A stretch of DNA of 64,000 nt from Gordionus sp. m RMFG-2023. Taxonomy: Eukaryota > Nematomorpha > Gordioida > Chordodea > Parachordodidae. Positions 1 through 12,648 of this stretch are shown here, piece by piece. The notes under the pieces were generated by a model. The model saw nothing but the letters and a program-made list of their open reading frames with translations. It was not told the origin of the DNA and did not search any database. How positions within the stretch are numbered: position 1 is the stretch's first letter; every line of letters starts with the position of its first letter. The translations under genes and the position numbers were made by a program. The stretch spans positions 14,919,561 through 14,983,560 of the forward strand of contig NC_088775.1 of NCBI RefSeq assembly GCF_954871325.1, read 5' to 3'.

Positions 1-279
1 TATAATTATATCGAGATAGTTTTAAAAATATAGAAATTATTAAAATCTAAAATATTTTTTTGAAAGTAAGAAGTAACGTTGTTTAAAAAAGTAACTTGTT
101 AACGTTAGATTTATTAAAATTTAACAAAAAAAACGTTACCTTTTCAGTAAAGTATACTTTATATCACTTAATAATATAGGAATTATATATTAATTATCTT
201 TCTCTTTTTAAAAAAAATAATTCATAATCATATTTCACAATCTTCTATTACAGAAATAATAATATTTTAGATATTAAAC

Positions 280-3200
280 CTATAGTTCGAGAGAACACGG
301 GAAACGCTGAGGTTAGTATGAGGAAAATGCCGCAATTGAGGATTATTTTGGTGAGCGATGTTCCTTTTAATTTAGGTTTAATACGTGCGAAACAGGGAAG
401 ACCAACGAAACCAATAAAACTGGCTATTTTCAGGTAACTATTTTAAAGATTTAATGAAGACTTTGATAAAAAAATAACAATTTACTTTTACCAATTTTAA
501 AACCCGATAAAAAATAAATTAAGGTTTATTTTTACCAATTTCATAAATTAAATTATGAATGATTAATTATTTTTTGCTATTATTCTAGAAATCCCTAATT
601 TCCAACTTTATAGGATTTTCCATCCCAGGCTTATTTTTTTTGGATATGTTGGCTCTATAGGTAGAATCAATATCGACCATAAAATGTGGTTCTAGTTCTC
701 CTAGATTTAACCAGGTTCCAACTTCTGATTTCGGATTCAAACTTAATAAGCAATGAAACCCTCTAAAACAAAAAAATATTTTGTTTGGTATGTGGAAATT
801 TTCTCTAAAAATAATTTTAAATGAGATTCCGAGTGATCTAATTTCACTCTGATCATTTAAAAAAAAATTATTGTATTAAGTTCCTTGTAAATTAGCCCAA
901 ATCCCGTAAAATTAAAGAAGAGATGCCGCATACAGAATTTGATCGGATGGATGATCCGGATATACCTGTCCAGAATCAAAAAAAAATTAGGATTTATGCC
1001 AAACCTATATCGATATAAATAAAAAATTGAATACTATCTAACATTTATATTTATTATATTGCTTAAATATATCTCTATCGAATTTTTAGTACCAACTAGT
1101 AATAAAATTTTTTAGATCATGCTGGGAAAAAATATCTGCTAAATCTCAAATTTAATTATATTCCTTCCTTTGTTACTTATAAAATGCAGTTTGAAAAATA
1201 AATATTCAAATAAAGTATCTATATATTATTTATGAGTATTCATAAGAAAAATAGAGCTCTCATTGATTATATTGATTATATTGTGTATAAATCGTAAAAT
1301 AAAATATTTACAAAATTATAATGACGTCCAAGAAGCCACCGAGTGGTCCAATAAACGATAAAGATGTATTTCCTATATTGATATGCTTGTTTTTATAGAA
1401 TTTTACCATTGTAAATAATTTAAAATTAAACTTATATAAAAAGTAAATGTCAATATCAATCAACTCTATTTCATAAAATTTTAACTGACACTCACATGTC
1501 TATAGAACCTTCCAACCTATCTATTATAATTTCTTGTGATTCTGGAAAATATTTTAATATGGAATTCATTACCAGCCACAACCTAAGCTCTCTATAAACG
1601 AGGCCAAGGAATTTTATTTTATAAAAAACAAAAAAATATATAAATAATTTTTTTTCAGAATAACTATAGTTTCATGATTATAATTTAAATTATAATAATT
1701 TTCATGATAATGATTTAAATTTAATTCGAATAAATCAGAGATGCATCAGTGTCGGTAACGAATACCATGGCATTGATAAGTTTTGATTTTAACTTAATAC
1801 CAGTGGTGGAGAGCCAAGGATAATTAAGGATCTTAAATTAAAAAAAAAAAATTTTTCCCCATTTCTTTCATTTTTTAAATTTAATTTCTTTTTTTTTATA
1901 AATTAATTATAAATGATAAGTTGCATTGAATGCATCTCTGAAATGAGATATTTTAAAAATAGTCGAATCGTATGCACGAATTGTAGTGTGCTGAGATGAT
2001 GTATCTGTTTCAAAATATAACTTTAGCTAGAAATAAGATATATAATGTATAAAATTTAACTTTTGAAAACGAAGGCAATGCTTTTTCATCCACCAGCAAT
2101 TCTAAACAGTGTACACCCACTATGACAACTGACAAGGCCTGTAAAGTAGTTTATGTAAAATATTTTTTTTTAATAAGAGTTATAGTATATTTTTTTTGGC
2201 AGGAAAAAATTGCAATTATACATAACTGTTTTGTCTCAATTCTAGGTTTAATTTGTACCTCCCTTCGTTTCCTCATCATCTTTGCCGTTTAAATGTTAAA
2301 AATAATTATTTTTAACTAAAAAGTTATACCTGTAAAGCTTCATTTAAACAAATAGCAACCAAAGAAAATTTAAAACAAAAATGAAACCGTCAAAATGAAC
2401 AGAAATAAAACGAAGAAAGGATAGTTGACATTCCGCTTCCAAAAAGAGGCTCGTATAGAACTATCCAAATCCTGTATTTTAGTACGAATCTCATCGTAAC
2501 TTCCTTCCGTGAGCTTATTCGTAGGATATTCGTTTTTATAAAGGGGGAAATGTTGGGGGTTGTTAATAATTTTCTTGTTAAAGTTGGAATGATGGCCATT
2601 ACATATGATGACAGTCGAGCGAATTTGAACGTATATTTGCGATTCATTGTCACTTTTAAAATGGTCTTTCTCATCTTTAGAAATTAAAATAAATATATAG
2701 AAAGATTGATAATCAGAGTTCTTATATATAAAAAATATTATAGAATTCGTGAATACATGATTTCCCATTTATTTTTCAGAAATATGAGACTTTTTATAAA
2801 AACATATCTTTTTTTATTGTAAAAATTTAGGAAAAAAAAATTCAATGAAATTTCAGGGATAATGTAATCTAGAAAGGAGAATGAATTGGTAATAAAAAGG
2901 AACATTAACAATTTTATGATGTAAAAAATAAAAAGATAAGAAACATAGGATTTAGTCCAAAACATCAAAAAATTATATTCACAATGAAAATAAATATATA
3001 AACTATTTTAAATATAAAAATAAAAGTTGTCCAAAACATAATTCGAGAAAATTTTATAAATTATAACAAGATTTCATTAAAATTTTAAAATTTGTGAAGG
3101 TTTTAAAAACTCTGTATTTTTTAAATGGTTTTGGACATTGTCGAATGTAAATTTTTTTATTTAATATATATTAAACTCACACTTAATTTTTTTAAATATA

Positions 3201-6200
3201 GATTTCCCAGATATCTATTTTATTTATATTATAAATCACGTCTTAAAAAAGATCAGTCAACAAGTAGGGAGTGATGAGATGAAAGAGAGATTTGGTGTTG
3301 ATCGAAAAATGATTGGGTGAAGAATGTAATAGGATCAAGGTCACGATGAAATCCCAAGACGATGTGGATGAAAGTGATAATGGGTGAAATGAGAATAATG
3401 TATATTATATACCGCGATGGCCAAGATCATAATTATTTAGAGGGCTCAGATAGAAAACTTTACCCGGCTAAACCCGGAAAACTGCCAAGATTTTAATAAA
3501 AAATATAAGGCAGTTCTAATATCGGAACTCTGAACAAAAATATTAATATAGTACAATGATTGAACATGTGCATATTTTCCTTTAAGAGTCTTTCATAAGT
3601 TTTCAACAAAATAATCAATTTTTTTTGTAATAATTCCATGTATATTTAATAGATGCAGGATCCCTCTATCAACAATTATCCCTACCCATTTAAATAATTC
3701 TTATTAATTCTATAAGTTTGGAAATAAACAGTAGTTTAGAAAAATTCAATTAAAAAAGATGTCAGTTATTATTTGTGCTGACTAAGCCAGGCCAGAAATC
3801 AAATAACCATGAATAATATCAATTCTATGTATGACGTGCAAATCTGGGACACTGGAACACACTCAAGTTTTGGCCCGTTTTTATGCAAAAAAAATAAAAT
3901 TAGTTTTTAAAATAAAATTTTTTTTAATATACAATTGAATCCAATTTCATTTTTTATAATAAAATATTTTTCAAAAAAGTTGTTATGGTTAGAAATTCGC
4001 AAACCCTGGTTAGGCAAGAATTTTAGCATAAGTTGCCAAGTCCACTAAATTTTAAAAAAATTAGCCTGCCCACCCCTCAAAATCTTATGAAAAGTCAGGC
4101 TTGGTACTTTGAAAATTTAGGAAAAGTCTGCAACCCGTTAAACTTTTTTATACAAATTTCTGACCATGACTTTTTTAATATCTATATCTTTTTTTGTCTA
4201 ATATCAATTAAGGGCTCTTATATTATGGCTATCTATTTCTACATTAACCTTTTTAAAAATCAACAGTGTTTGATATTTGTTTTCATCATATCATAAATAA
4301 CTTGTTTAATATTTTTTGTGAATTTGCTTTTATAGATTTAGTATTTTGGGTAGACAGCTCTTAAAATACAAAAGGCATAATAATTTATTTTCAATAATGA
4401 AATCAAAATATTAGTTTTAAATTCAAAATAATATATGAAAATTTTAATGCCCAGGCTGGACTATTAGATTATAAAAAATAGTTTGTTAGGTCCTGCTTAA
4501 TTTTTTATATATGGTCTAGACTGGCGCAAAAATTGCTTGAGCTCTTATATTGGCTGGGTTCTGGCTTTGCATATCTCTGGTTGAATCAATTCTCTAATTT
4601 TACATAAAATTGAAATTTCAAAATTATTATAAAAAATCAGAGATGCACTATTACCTCTTTTTTTGGCAATACTGATGTGATATCAACCAATATTATTTAT
4701 TTATAGATATGATATCTACTAGAATAGGTAATAGAGGTAGGCAAGACCCAATGCTTGACACATGCACTAAAATTTTTCCTGTATGAGCCCTATCAGTGGT
4801 TGGCAGGACCTTTGAAGATAGAACTTGTTTAAGCATGACAACTGCTCATTATTTATATAACACAATTATTAACTATGTGATACTATTGATAATGATATAT
4901 CTTTATAATATGTTCAATATATCATGCACATTATTTTTATATAGTTGCAATAATTTTTAAATTTGATTGTATTTCAACTTTTTTAATATTTAAACTAAAT
5001 AAAAGGTATATGTTTCCAATTTAAATAAAATGCAACTAATATAAACATTGTTTACATTATGGCAATCAAATAAACTTTTATTTAAGGTAATACACATAAT
5101 ATTTAATTGTTATTTGGATATTATAATATTCACACTAAAATTAAAAAAAAAATTGAATTCAGGCTTGGGTCAGGATTGGACAAAATTTTTTTTATAATTT
5201 GGGATCAGGTCACAAAAAATCACTTTGCAGACCTCTAATGCCAAGTTGAGTAAAATATGTTTTTCCAGGTTGCCTTTATTTAGTATTTATTTCTTTAACA
5301 GAAAAAATGCCTTGTTTTTTATATTAAATCTTTACCTTTTATTTTAATAAGCAAATTTTTAAAAATAATCAATTGAAACTTTTAGCTAAAATCATTCTTT
5401 GCTTTAGGTGTATTTCTTCCATTTGAATTAAATTTCTCTCCTCTTCTAAATCATGGAATGACTAAATAATAATAAGAAAAAAAAGTTATGTTTAAAATTT
5501 AATATATATTTTTACCAGCTTCTAAAATTTGTGTCAAAAAAGAAATATATCCATAAATTCATTGACAACAATAATTGTTAAAAATTTTTGGAGGAATAAA
5601 TTATAATTTGCTTAGAGGGGCTTCCATAATCAGAAATGCAATAATACCAATACCTTAACTTCTTACCCAAACTGACTGATAATAAAACATTTTATAACTG
5701 TAAAGAATATTTCTATACAAAACAACACCCCAAATTACATAAAATTTATTATTCTTGATCTTTATTTTATTAATTTTGGTTCTAAAGAGGGATCAAGCCC
5801 TCCTTACAATGCCAGAAAATTTTATTAATCATTATAAAAGGGTTACCTTTGGTTTAATGACTAAATCACCAATGACATCAAATATTCTTGTGAAACCGAT
5901 TGGAGTGCAAACTTTTGTTATATAATATAAATATTATATATAGATAATTATAAAATAAAAGAAGAATCAAATTATATGTATATGTTGCTTATTTATCCAT
6001 CTTCCTCACTTTTTACTGGAAAATCTTATTTTTGATATTAAACATATATGAATAAATTTAACCTAATAGAGTCAAAACCCCAAACAAAGATATACAATGA
6101 TAGGAAAATGGCACATAATATGTCCATATATCTAAAAGTAGAATTATAAATGGTTATCTAAAATATATTAAATTTATGCATTTCATTAATAAAGATTTAT

Positions 6201-7041
6201 AATATGAATGAGTATAATTTATATAAAATTTTTTTATTAAATAAATTTAATTTAGTTAATATAATTATATACATATCCATAATTTATTAGAATGACTGGT
6301 GTCTTCATTCTGAATTGTAGAAAATATGAGCCATGAAATGCCAACAATCATAATATAATATAACAAGGACACAATACTAGTTTCATAAAGCCTATTTAAA
6401 ATGCCCTATATATGTGCATACATATATATATTATATAGAGAAAAAATAACCTTGCGTATTCCAGTAAATCCTATAGATTCTGCAAAAAAGTAGGCAAATG
6501 GCAATAATACAAATAAACAACAATTAGATAGGAGGAATATATAATTCCATAGACCTATAGTATTTAAATAAGTCAAATTAATTATTTTTATTAAACTGTG
6601 AATTAATGAAGTATTCAACCAATTAAGATCTTCATTGTCTGGATAAATAATAAGTATTTCATTGCTAATAATTGATATAGGAAGCATAAGTGATGATGCA
6701 AAACAAATCGCTAAGGAAAATGCAGTAATAGCAAAACTGAGAAACAATATATATATCATTATAAATAAATTACGTGATTTTTGATATAAATATATCTTCT
6801 AAATCTAAATAAAAATATCATAAAATTATGATTTTATAATTTTTACCTGAATATGATAACCCCTGATCTTGATTTTGCCAAAACAAGGTCAATATTAATG
6901 AAGAAATTAAATAAAAAATAATAAAAAATATCAAGCACACCTATATGTATATTCATAACTGGAAGGTATTATTTTTAAAGTTACGATATTTTCGCGGACT
7001 GTATTATTAAAATGAGTTTCTTTATCATCTTCATCAGACAT
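280..7041 (-). CDS. LMBR1: LMBR1/LMBR1L-family multi-pass membrane protein, 13 exons seen, 3' end off the left edge
   Basis: LMBR1 proteins are nine-pass membrane proteins; LMBR1L is a lipocalin-1 receptor and Wnt modulator. Exons (minus): 7041-6985, 6940-6847, 6804-6774, 6736-6597, 6554-6451, 6405-6273, 6131-6063, 5911-5847, 5461-5380, 2674-2388, 2138-2061, 1385-1312, 419-280. Every junction is GT-AG and all phases agree, giving about 451 codons; the family is about 490 aa, so only the C-terminus is missing. Family blocks seen: HFNNTVREN, LPISIISNEIL, NWLNTSLIHSLWNY, LLPFAYFFAES, CTPIGFTRIF, SFWKRNVNYP, LELLVDEKALP, GNTSLSFIGPLGGFLDVI and SAFPVFSRTIG. The start is the ATG before the family's N-terminal motif. 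The first five introns are 44, 42, 37, 42 and 45 bp; later ones are 141, 151, 385, 2705, 249, 675 and 892 bp. The exon 12-13 join is the weakest: about five residues seem short there, so a tiny exon or another acceptor (exon starting at 423) is possible. Confidence 0.9.
1736..1942. repeat. MITE with TCAGAGATGCAT ends, in an LMBR1 intron
   Basis: The left end TCAGAGATGCAT is inverted at the right end as ATGCATCTCTGA. The roughly 200-bp interior has no coding potential. The CAGAG ends suggest a hAT-type non-autonomous element, but no clear 8-bp target duplication is visible. Confidence 0.5.
2675..5379 (-). other. Longest LMBR1 intron (2.7 kb), repeat-rich, no exon seen
   Basis: Flanked by exon 9 (donor GTTTCA) and exon 10 (acceptor CTAAAG). 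It holds a GC-richer segment near 3250-3520 whose end resembles one near 15300-15380, and debris of the GGCCCGG repeat family near 4440-4600 and 5155-5235. The 87-codon open frame at 4033-4296 lies in this repeat material and is not taken as a gene. Confidence 0.5.
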
Positions 7042-9068
7042 TAGAATTCAACTTTATGTTTGCTAAAAACATAAATTGAATTTTGGTTAAGTTAACCGTA
7101 AAATGGTCCAAATAATTTATATTGAATAAATATTTTCCCTATTTTTTATTGGTTGTTTATATTTTTCAAAAAATCCTATAAGTTTTTTTTGATTAAATAT
7201 AATTCGAATTTACATCTAGTTAGAAACAACTGAAATTATATATTGATGTTATAATATATAATGGCTGTGAACATAAACAGGAGGAAAGGGGGTGAGGTAT
7301 GCCAATAACCTCCAAAAATCTTTGAGTATGGTGGTTAGGGAGTAGAATTTGGAGTATGGGAGTGTAGAGGCAAATTATGAGAAATATGTATCCGGATACA
7401 GATAATTTTTGAATTTTTTATTTAAGATACAAGATGCTAGATACTTAGGTAAATTTTCAATAATATTGTATTATTTTTAAAGTATCTATGATTCAGTCAA
7501 ACACATTTTATAACTTTGTATAGTCAAAATAAAAGTTTATCAAGCTTTATTTTTAAATAAAATATGCTATAATATAAATTTACGGAAAATATTTGTGGTA
7601 GAAAATTGACAAATTTGTTATAAAAGATGGTGTGATCAATGACATATCATAGGGTGTGTAGACAAATTAGTTTATATAACGTGACAATTCTAGTTGGTTT
7701 TTAATATATAATATCCATTTTAATATCAATCAGCTTATAAAAATTTATTTTAACAAACTTCTAATAGCAAAATTGATTACTTTTAGATGATGGACGAAAT
7801 TAGATGACAAGTTTGCAGCCACTTATAAATTTGTTGAGTTCTTACAATTCTATAGTAATTTTATTATAGATATTGATGTATTCATGTCGGGGGATTTCAT
7901 GAATTTTCCAATTAATATTAATTATATTTGTAATAATTCTTCTAATGTAGCATCATGGTTTTCACTATCCAATTCTATAATTATTTTTTAAGATAACTTG
8001 GTTGATAATTTTTAGGGTAATGATGGTTGGATGTAGATTTTGATCAAGTTCATGTATTCGTTTTTTTGTGTTAAATAGTAAATTCATTCATTTATTTTTG
8101 GTGATGAATATTTCTTTTGATTATCTCGTGTTGTTATTCTTTTATAAAATTATTATTATTTGTAAAAGAAATAAAAAAAAGTAATTATATAAATTGTTTA
8201 TGTAATTTTTTAAAAAATTAATTATATTATTAATCAATTTATATTTATTTTTAATAGATAAAAAAAGAGGGAAAAACAAATTAATCATTATTATTTTTCT
8301 TCCAAATTTATTATTATTATTCTTTTTTTTTGATTACCAAAATTTATAAGAAGGAAGAGCATAAAAAAGGAATAAACCAAGAAAAAAGGTAAAAACTATA
8401 ATTACATTGATTTGAACTTTATTAAAAATTAGTCGTGTTTAAATTAATTAGCCTATCTTATAATATCTAAACTCAGGTTTCATTTTTCAGTTAAATTTTA
8501 AAATAATATTATTTTAAATTAATTGTTTTAAAGTTTTTATCTCTTTTTAATGCAAAGTTGATTAAGATCCGATATTTAAAAAAACTGGATCTCGGATACA
8601 AGTTCTTTTCGAAAAGTTTTAAAAAAACACAAATATCCCTGATACTTCGTAACCCAGGGTAGAGAGAAACAAGTATTTTTGAAGCAAGGGCGGGTCAAAT
8701 CTGCATGTCTCCTTTAGGAATTTCTCTCAAATAGACACGTCGGGGTCAAATAAAAGTAGGTGCCATTTGGCCTGACCTAAAATGTCCTTAGAAATACGAT
8801 ATCTCCGACCAAGCCGTAATTATTTTTACCCGATCTATGGTTAATCTAATAGTGTATATATGTTTGTTTAGGAGATAAAGATTCCTTAATCAAAATTTTA
8901 AATAATTCCTTTCATATTTTATCATGTGGAGTTCAATAAAATTAATGGTCGAGTTCAATATATCTAGATAAAATATAACTTAATAGTTATGCAAGATGAT
9001 GTCTATTGTTATTTAATTTAAATCAAATTAATATGAGAATAATCCCCTTTCACTTTTCATGTATGCAG
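7042..9068. other. LMBR1 upstream region; a possible small plus-strand first exon at 7261-7296
   Basis: Mostly AT-rich sequence. The ATG at 7261 opens 12 codons (MAVNINRRKGGE) followed by GAG then GTATGC, a plausible 5' splice site, and it points away from the LMBR1 start 220 bp to the left. It would join in phase 0 to the candidate exon at 9069. A GC-richer repeat near 8640-8840 shares motifs with 14270-14370. Nothing else gene-like was seen. Confidence 0.25.
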
Positions 9069-9170
9069 AAGCCTATCCCAGTCTTTCAAGCCAACGATGA
9101 TACAACTTATACCTCCTTAACTTTTCCTACATCCTACCAAATCAAAATTAACAAAAATAATTATAATTAA
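9069..9170 (+). CDS. Candidate terminal exon of an unrecognised plus-strand gene
   Basis: After a plausible acceptor (TTTCATGTATGCAG) there is an open frame of 33 codons plus TAA, clearly richer in G+C and in polar residues than its surroundings, starting KPIPVFQANDDTTYTSLTFP. I do not recognise the family. The block FQANDD loosely recalls a stretch of cytochrome c oxidase subunit 7A, but the following residues do not continue the likeness. A first exon might lie at 7261-7296. It could also be a chance open stretch in a repeat. Confidence 0.3.
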   Translation, partial: KPIPVFQANDDTTYTSLTFPTSYQIKINKNNYN

Positions 9171-10278
9171 CAAAAAAACGAAATCAAAAAGAGGAAATTA
9201 AACATACCACATTTTAGTTGGCGATCTTACGTCGTACCTCCCCTCCCCCCAATGGTAAAAGTGACTGCTATATGTAGCAATCAATTTTTACTTATATCAT
9301 TATTGATACCCCATGACACAGATATCCCAAGACAAATTTTTGCAAATATAGAGGCCTAGTCAGGAATATTTTTTGTTTTTGCGAGGGTGAAAGCAATAAA
9401 ATTTCGTTATGGCACTGACTATGCAATTTAATATATTGCTATATTATGTTAGATTATTTTCATTATTATTATATCGAAATTAATAATACTTAAAATATCA
9501 TTTTCTTTATACTACATTACTATATACTATATAGGTCATATGCGTATTCAGGATTTTTCTATGGGTAGAGGGACTATTAGGCGAGTTTTTCTGCCATAAA
9601 TTTTATTGGAGGTCTCTAGGTCCACTAAGCCTTTGACTATATTATATTTTAATAAAAATAATTTTGGAGCTTTACTTATTTTCTAAAAATTAGAATTATA
9701 GTCGTTATTTTAAAAAGTTATTAATTTTTCTTTCAAATTACTTTTTATGGTGCTATATTAATTTTTAGAAGGAGGAGGGTGGGGGGAAGTGTAGGAGGGG
9801 AATTTTTATAAAAAAATTTATAAGGATATGTACGGGAAGAGGCAAATTTGTGATGGGGGGCCTGGTTACGCGCCATATAAGTTATTTTTATTTTTTTATT
9901 ATAATAATCTGTTAACATTTATACTTTAGGTGAAAATTTTAAATTCCTACCCTATAATTAACAACAATAATAATTTAATGTACTTTATTACTCTTTATTA
10001 TCATCATGATTTCATGAAGTAGTTTTGACAAAAAAATATCGTGTTTGTAAACCGCAGACTTATGTAAATATTCGAATAATTTTCATCGTTTTGTTTCTAA
10101 TTTTATTACAAAAAAAAGGGTCGAATAAATTATAAAATCTAAAATATGATTAAAAACCCTACAATAATTTATTATGTTTAAATGGTGCGATATCGTTAAA
10201 TATCCAAAACTAATAATGATTTAAAAAATAAAATATAAAACCCTTTTAAATTCTTGTTAATATACACTATTATATATA
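9171..10278. repeat. Intergenic region with a MITE-like element at about 9535-9885
   Basis: The segment around 9535-9885 starts ATGCGTATTCAGGA and ends CCTGGTTACGCGCCAT, an imperfect inverted pair, with G-rich runs inside. The same kind of ends flank about 59856-60175. No gene was seen. Confidence 0.35.
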
Positions 10279-12501
10279 TGGTTAATTCCATATCAAATCG
10301 ACAAAAAAAAGTCAATTCTCAACCCGACCACCTTCAATTTTTCTTAAATTTTTTATACTGGTAGTATATACTATGACTAAGAAAATAATGAAATTTTACC
10401 TTCCAAAACTGTTTACCCGCTAAGATATGGCCATTTAAAGCGCGGAAATGGTACATTTTGTCAAAAATGTACCTCATTTATTTTCAAATATCCTGAGATA
10501 TAATTATGTTAGAAAAATAATTTAAATTTTATTAAGTAGCTTAATAATAGTTCTTTAATATGACATAAAAATAAATATGATAGAAATTTGATTAATATCG
10601 AAAACCGGATGTACAAAACCAAAAATGGCCTTAGAAAAAAAAGGTATTTTTTTTCAATTTTTTTCTTCTGTAGATAGATATCACACTGCTTTATATTTGT
10701 ACAAAATCCTAGACTGAGATAAAGATGGGTTTAGGAGATATGACTCTTTATATGGCTAAAATCGAACAATTTTAACCCAAAATATCATCATATTTAAATT
10801 TAATGGATAGTTATGAAATAATGTTAATTTAAAAATTGCCCATATTTTTTTTATATCTTTATCAAAATTTTTGAGAGGTGGCTAAGATAATGAGCTTTAT
10901 TTAGCATAAAATAATCTACCACATTCGACAATAAATTTCCCCCCATATCTTTAAAATTAAAAGAATAGCTTAATATATTCTTTGACGAGAATTCTATAGA
11001 TTATATAACATTCAAACAATGGATAGTTGTTGATCGAACTACCCTCGAAACACTGACGAAATCCACCGACGAATTGTAGATTATTTAATTGAATAATTAA
11101 ACAATTCGATTTCTTGTTTATAGCTTCACTTAATTCGAAACTTTTTAAAATTCAATTTAAATGTTGGCGAATTCTTAGTTTGCAGACTTTTCAGAAAACT
11201 ATGCATTTGCAGTGTGGGACCATGCACAAGGATTTAATCGGATTAATAATCAGGCCACTATCCACACTTTTATGATTTATTACCGAGAGGACAACATAAT
11301 AAACATATAAATTTAGTGGCTATTTTAGATTATTTAAAGCCCAACGCATGTTCATTTTATTTATTTAAAAAATTGATCGTATTCTTGAAGGAAAAATTTG
11401 ATAGAGTGACTAAAATTTAGAAGCAGTAACCAATATAAAAATAAAAAGATCATTAATTTCTACAATCATGAAAATGATTTTGGGATACCCAGAGTGACAT
11501 TTTTGAAACCGCACAAATTAAAATCCCTGCATGGGCCATTATAGCAGCTCAAGCAAGCTTGCAACGCCCATATGAATATCACATATTGACAACAATGGAA
11601 TTATTTAACTATGCAAGAAATAATATCTATGGGGTAAATTATATATTTGTGAGCAATAACGAATATATTAACATATAAAGTCATCCTGAAAGCAGATTTT
11701 TGAGAGCAAAGAGAATTTCTGGAATACAAAGTTCCATGTTTTTATTTCCCTAGGCGAAAACAAAAGTCAAAATTTATTCAAATTCTTTAAATGATTATAA
11801 TATATGATATATTTTAATTATAAATTTTTGATTGTATTATATGTAATGCAAATAAAGTTATAAATATGTTTAGATTTATTTTGTCAAGTAACTTCGACCA
11901 AATTTAACTAAAGTGTTAAACATAGCTCATTATTCTAGCCACCTCTCAAAAATTTTGATAAAGATAAAAAAAATAAGAGCCTGTCATTTAGACATAATTT
12001 TTAAATTAACATTATTTCGTAACTATTCATTAAATTTGAATATAATGATATTTTGGGTTAAAATTGTTCAATTTTATCCATATAAAGAGTCATAATTCCT
12101 AAACCCATGTTTATCCCAGTCTAGGATTTTGTACAAATATAAAGCAGTGTGATATTTGAAAAAATACCTTTTTTAATGGCCATTTCCGGTTTTGTACATC
12201 CGGTTTTCGATATTAATCAAATTTCTATCATATTTATTTTTATGTCATATTAAAGAACTATTATTAAGCCACTTAATAAAATTTAAATTATATTTCTACT
12301 CGAGATATTTGAAAATAAATGAGGTGCCTTTTGTAAGGTATCATTTTTCCGCGCTTTAAACGGCCACATCTTAGCGGGTAAACAGTGTTGGAAGGTGAAA
12401 TTTCATTTTTTTCTTAGTTATAGTATATACTACCAGTGTGCAATAAGAAAAATTGAAAGGCGTCGGGTTGAATCTTGGTTGATTTGATATGGAATTCACC
12501 A
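10279..12501. mobile_element. Foldback DNA element with about 600-bp terminal inverted repeats
   Basis: The left arm (10279 to about 10910) and right arm (about 11912-12501) are diverged inverted copies of each other. Ends are TGGTTAATTCCATATCAAAT and its inverse ATTTGATATGGAATTCACCA. Both are flanked by TA, consistent with a TA target duplication as in Tc1/mariner-like transposition. About 1 kb between the arms has short open pieces (for example near 11205-11310 and 11520-11620) but no transposase I recognise, so it is probably non-autonomous or decayed. A lone copy of the right terminus lies at about 39565-39655, showing a dispersed family. Confidence 0.8.
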
Positions 12502-12648
12502 TAGATAAAGATATGCTATATTTACAATATATGATCTTATTTATATAAATTTAACAATCTAATAATTTTTATATCATTATTAATAATGAAATATATAATT
12601 GACTAATGTAATAAGTGTTAAATGCGCCTTTTATACATATAGATTTTG

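Noticed and set aside
2339-2387. Apparent frame break in LMBR1 after FILT, with a tempting continuation in the next frame
   Set aside because: A GTTTCA donor at 2387 and an exon at 2138 (ALSVVIVGVHCLELLVDE) restore a gap-free match to the family, so no frameshift is needed.
4033-4296. 87-codon plus-strand open frame
   Set aside because: AT-rich, Phe/Ile/Asn-rich, in an LMBR1 intron amid repeat debris, with no recognisable motif.
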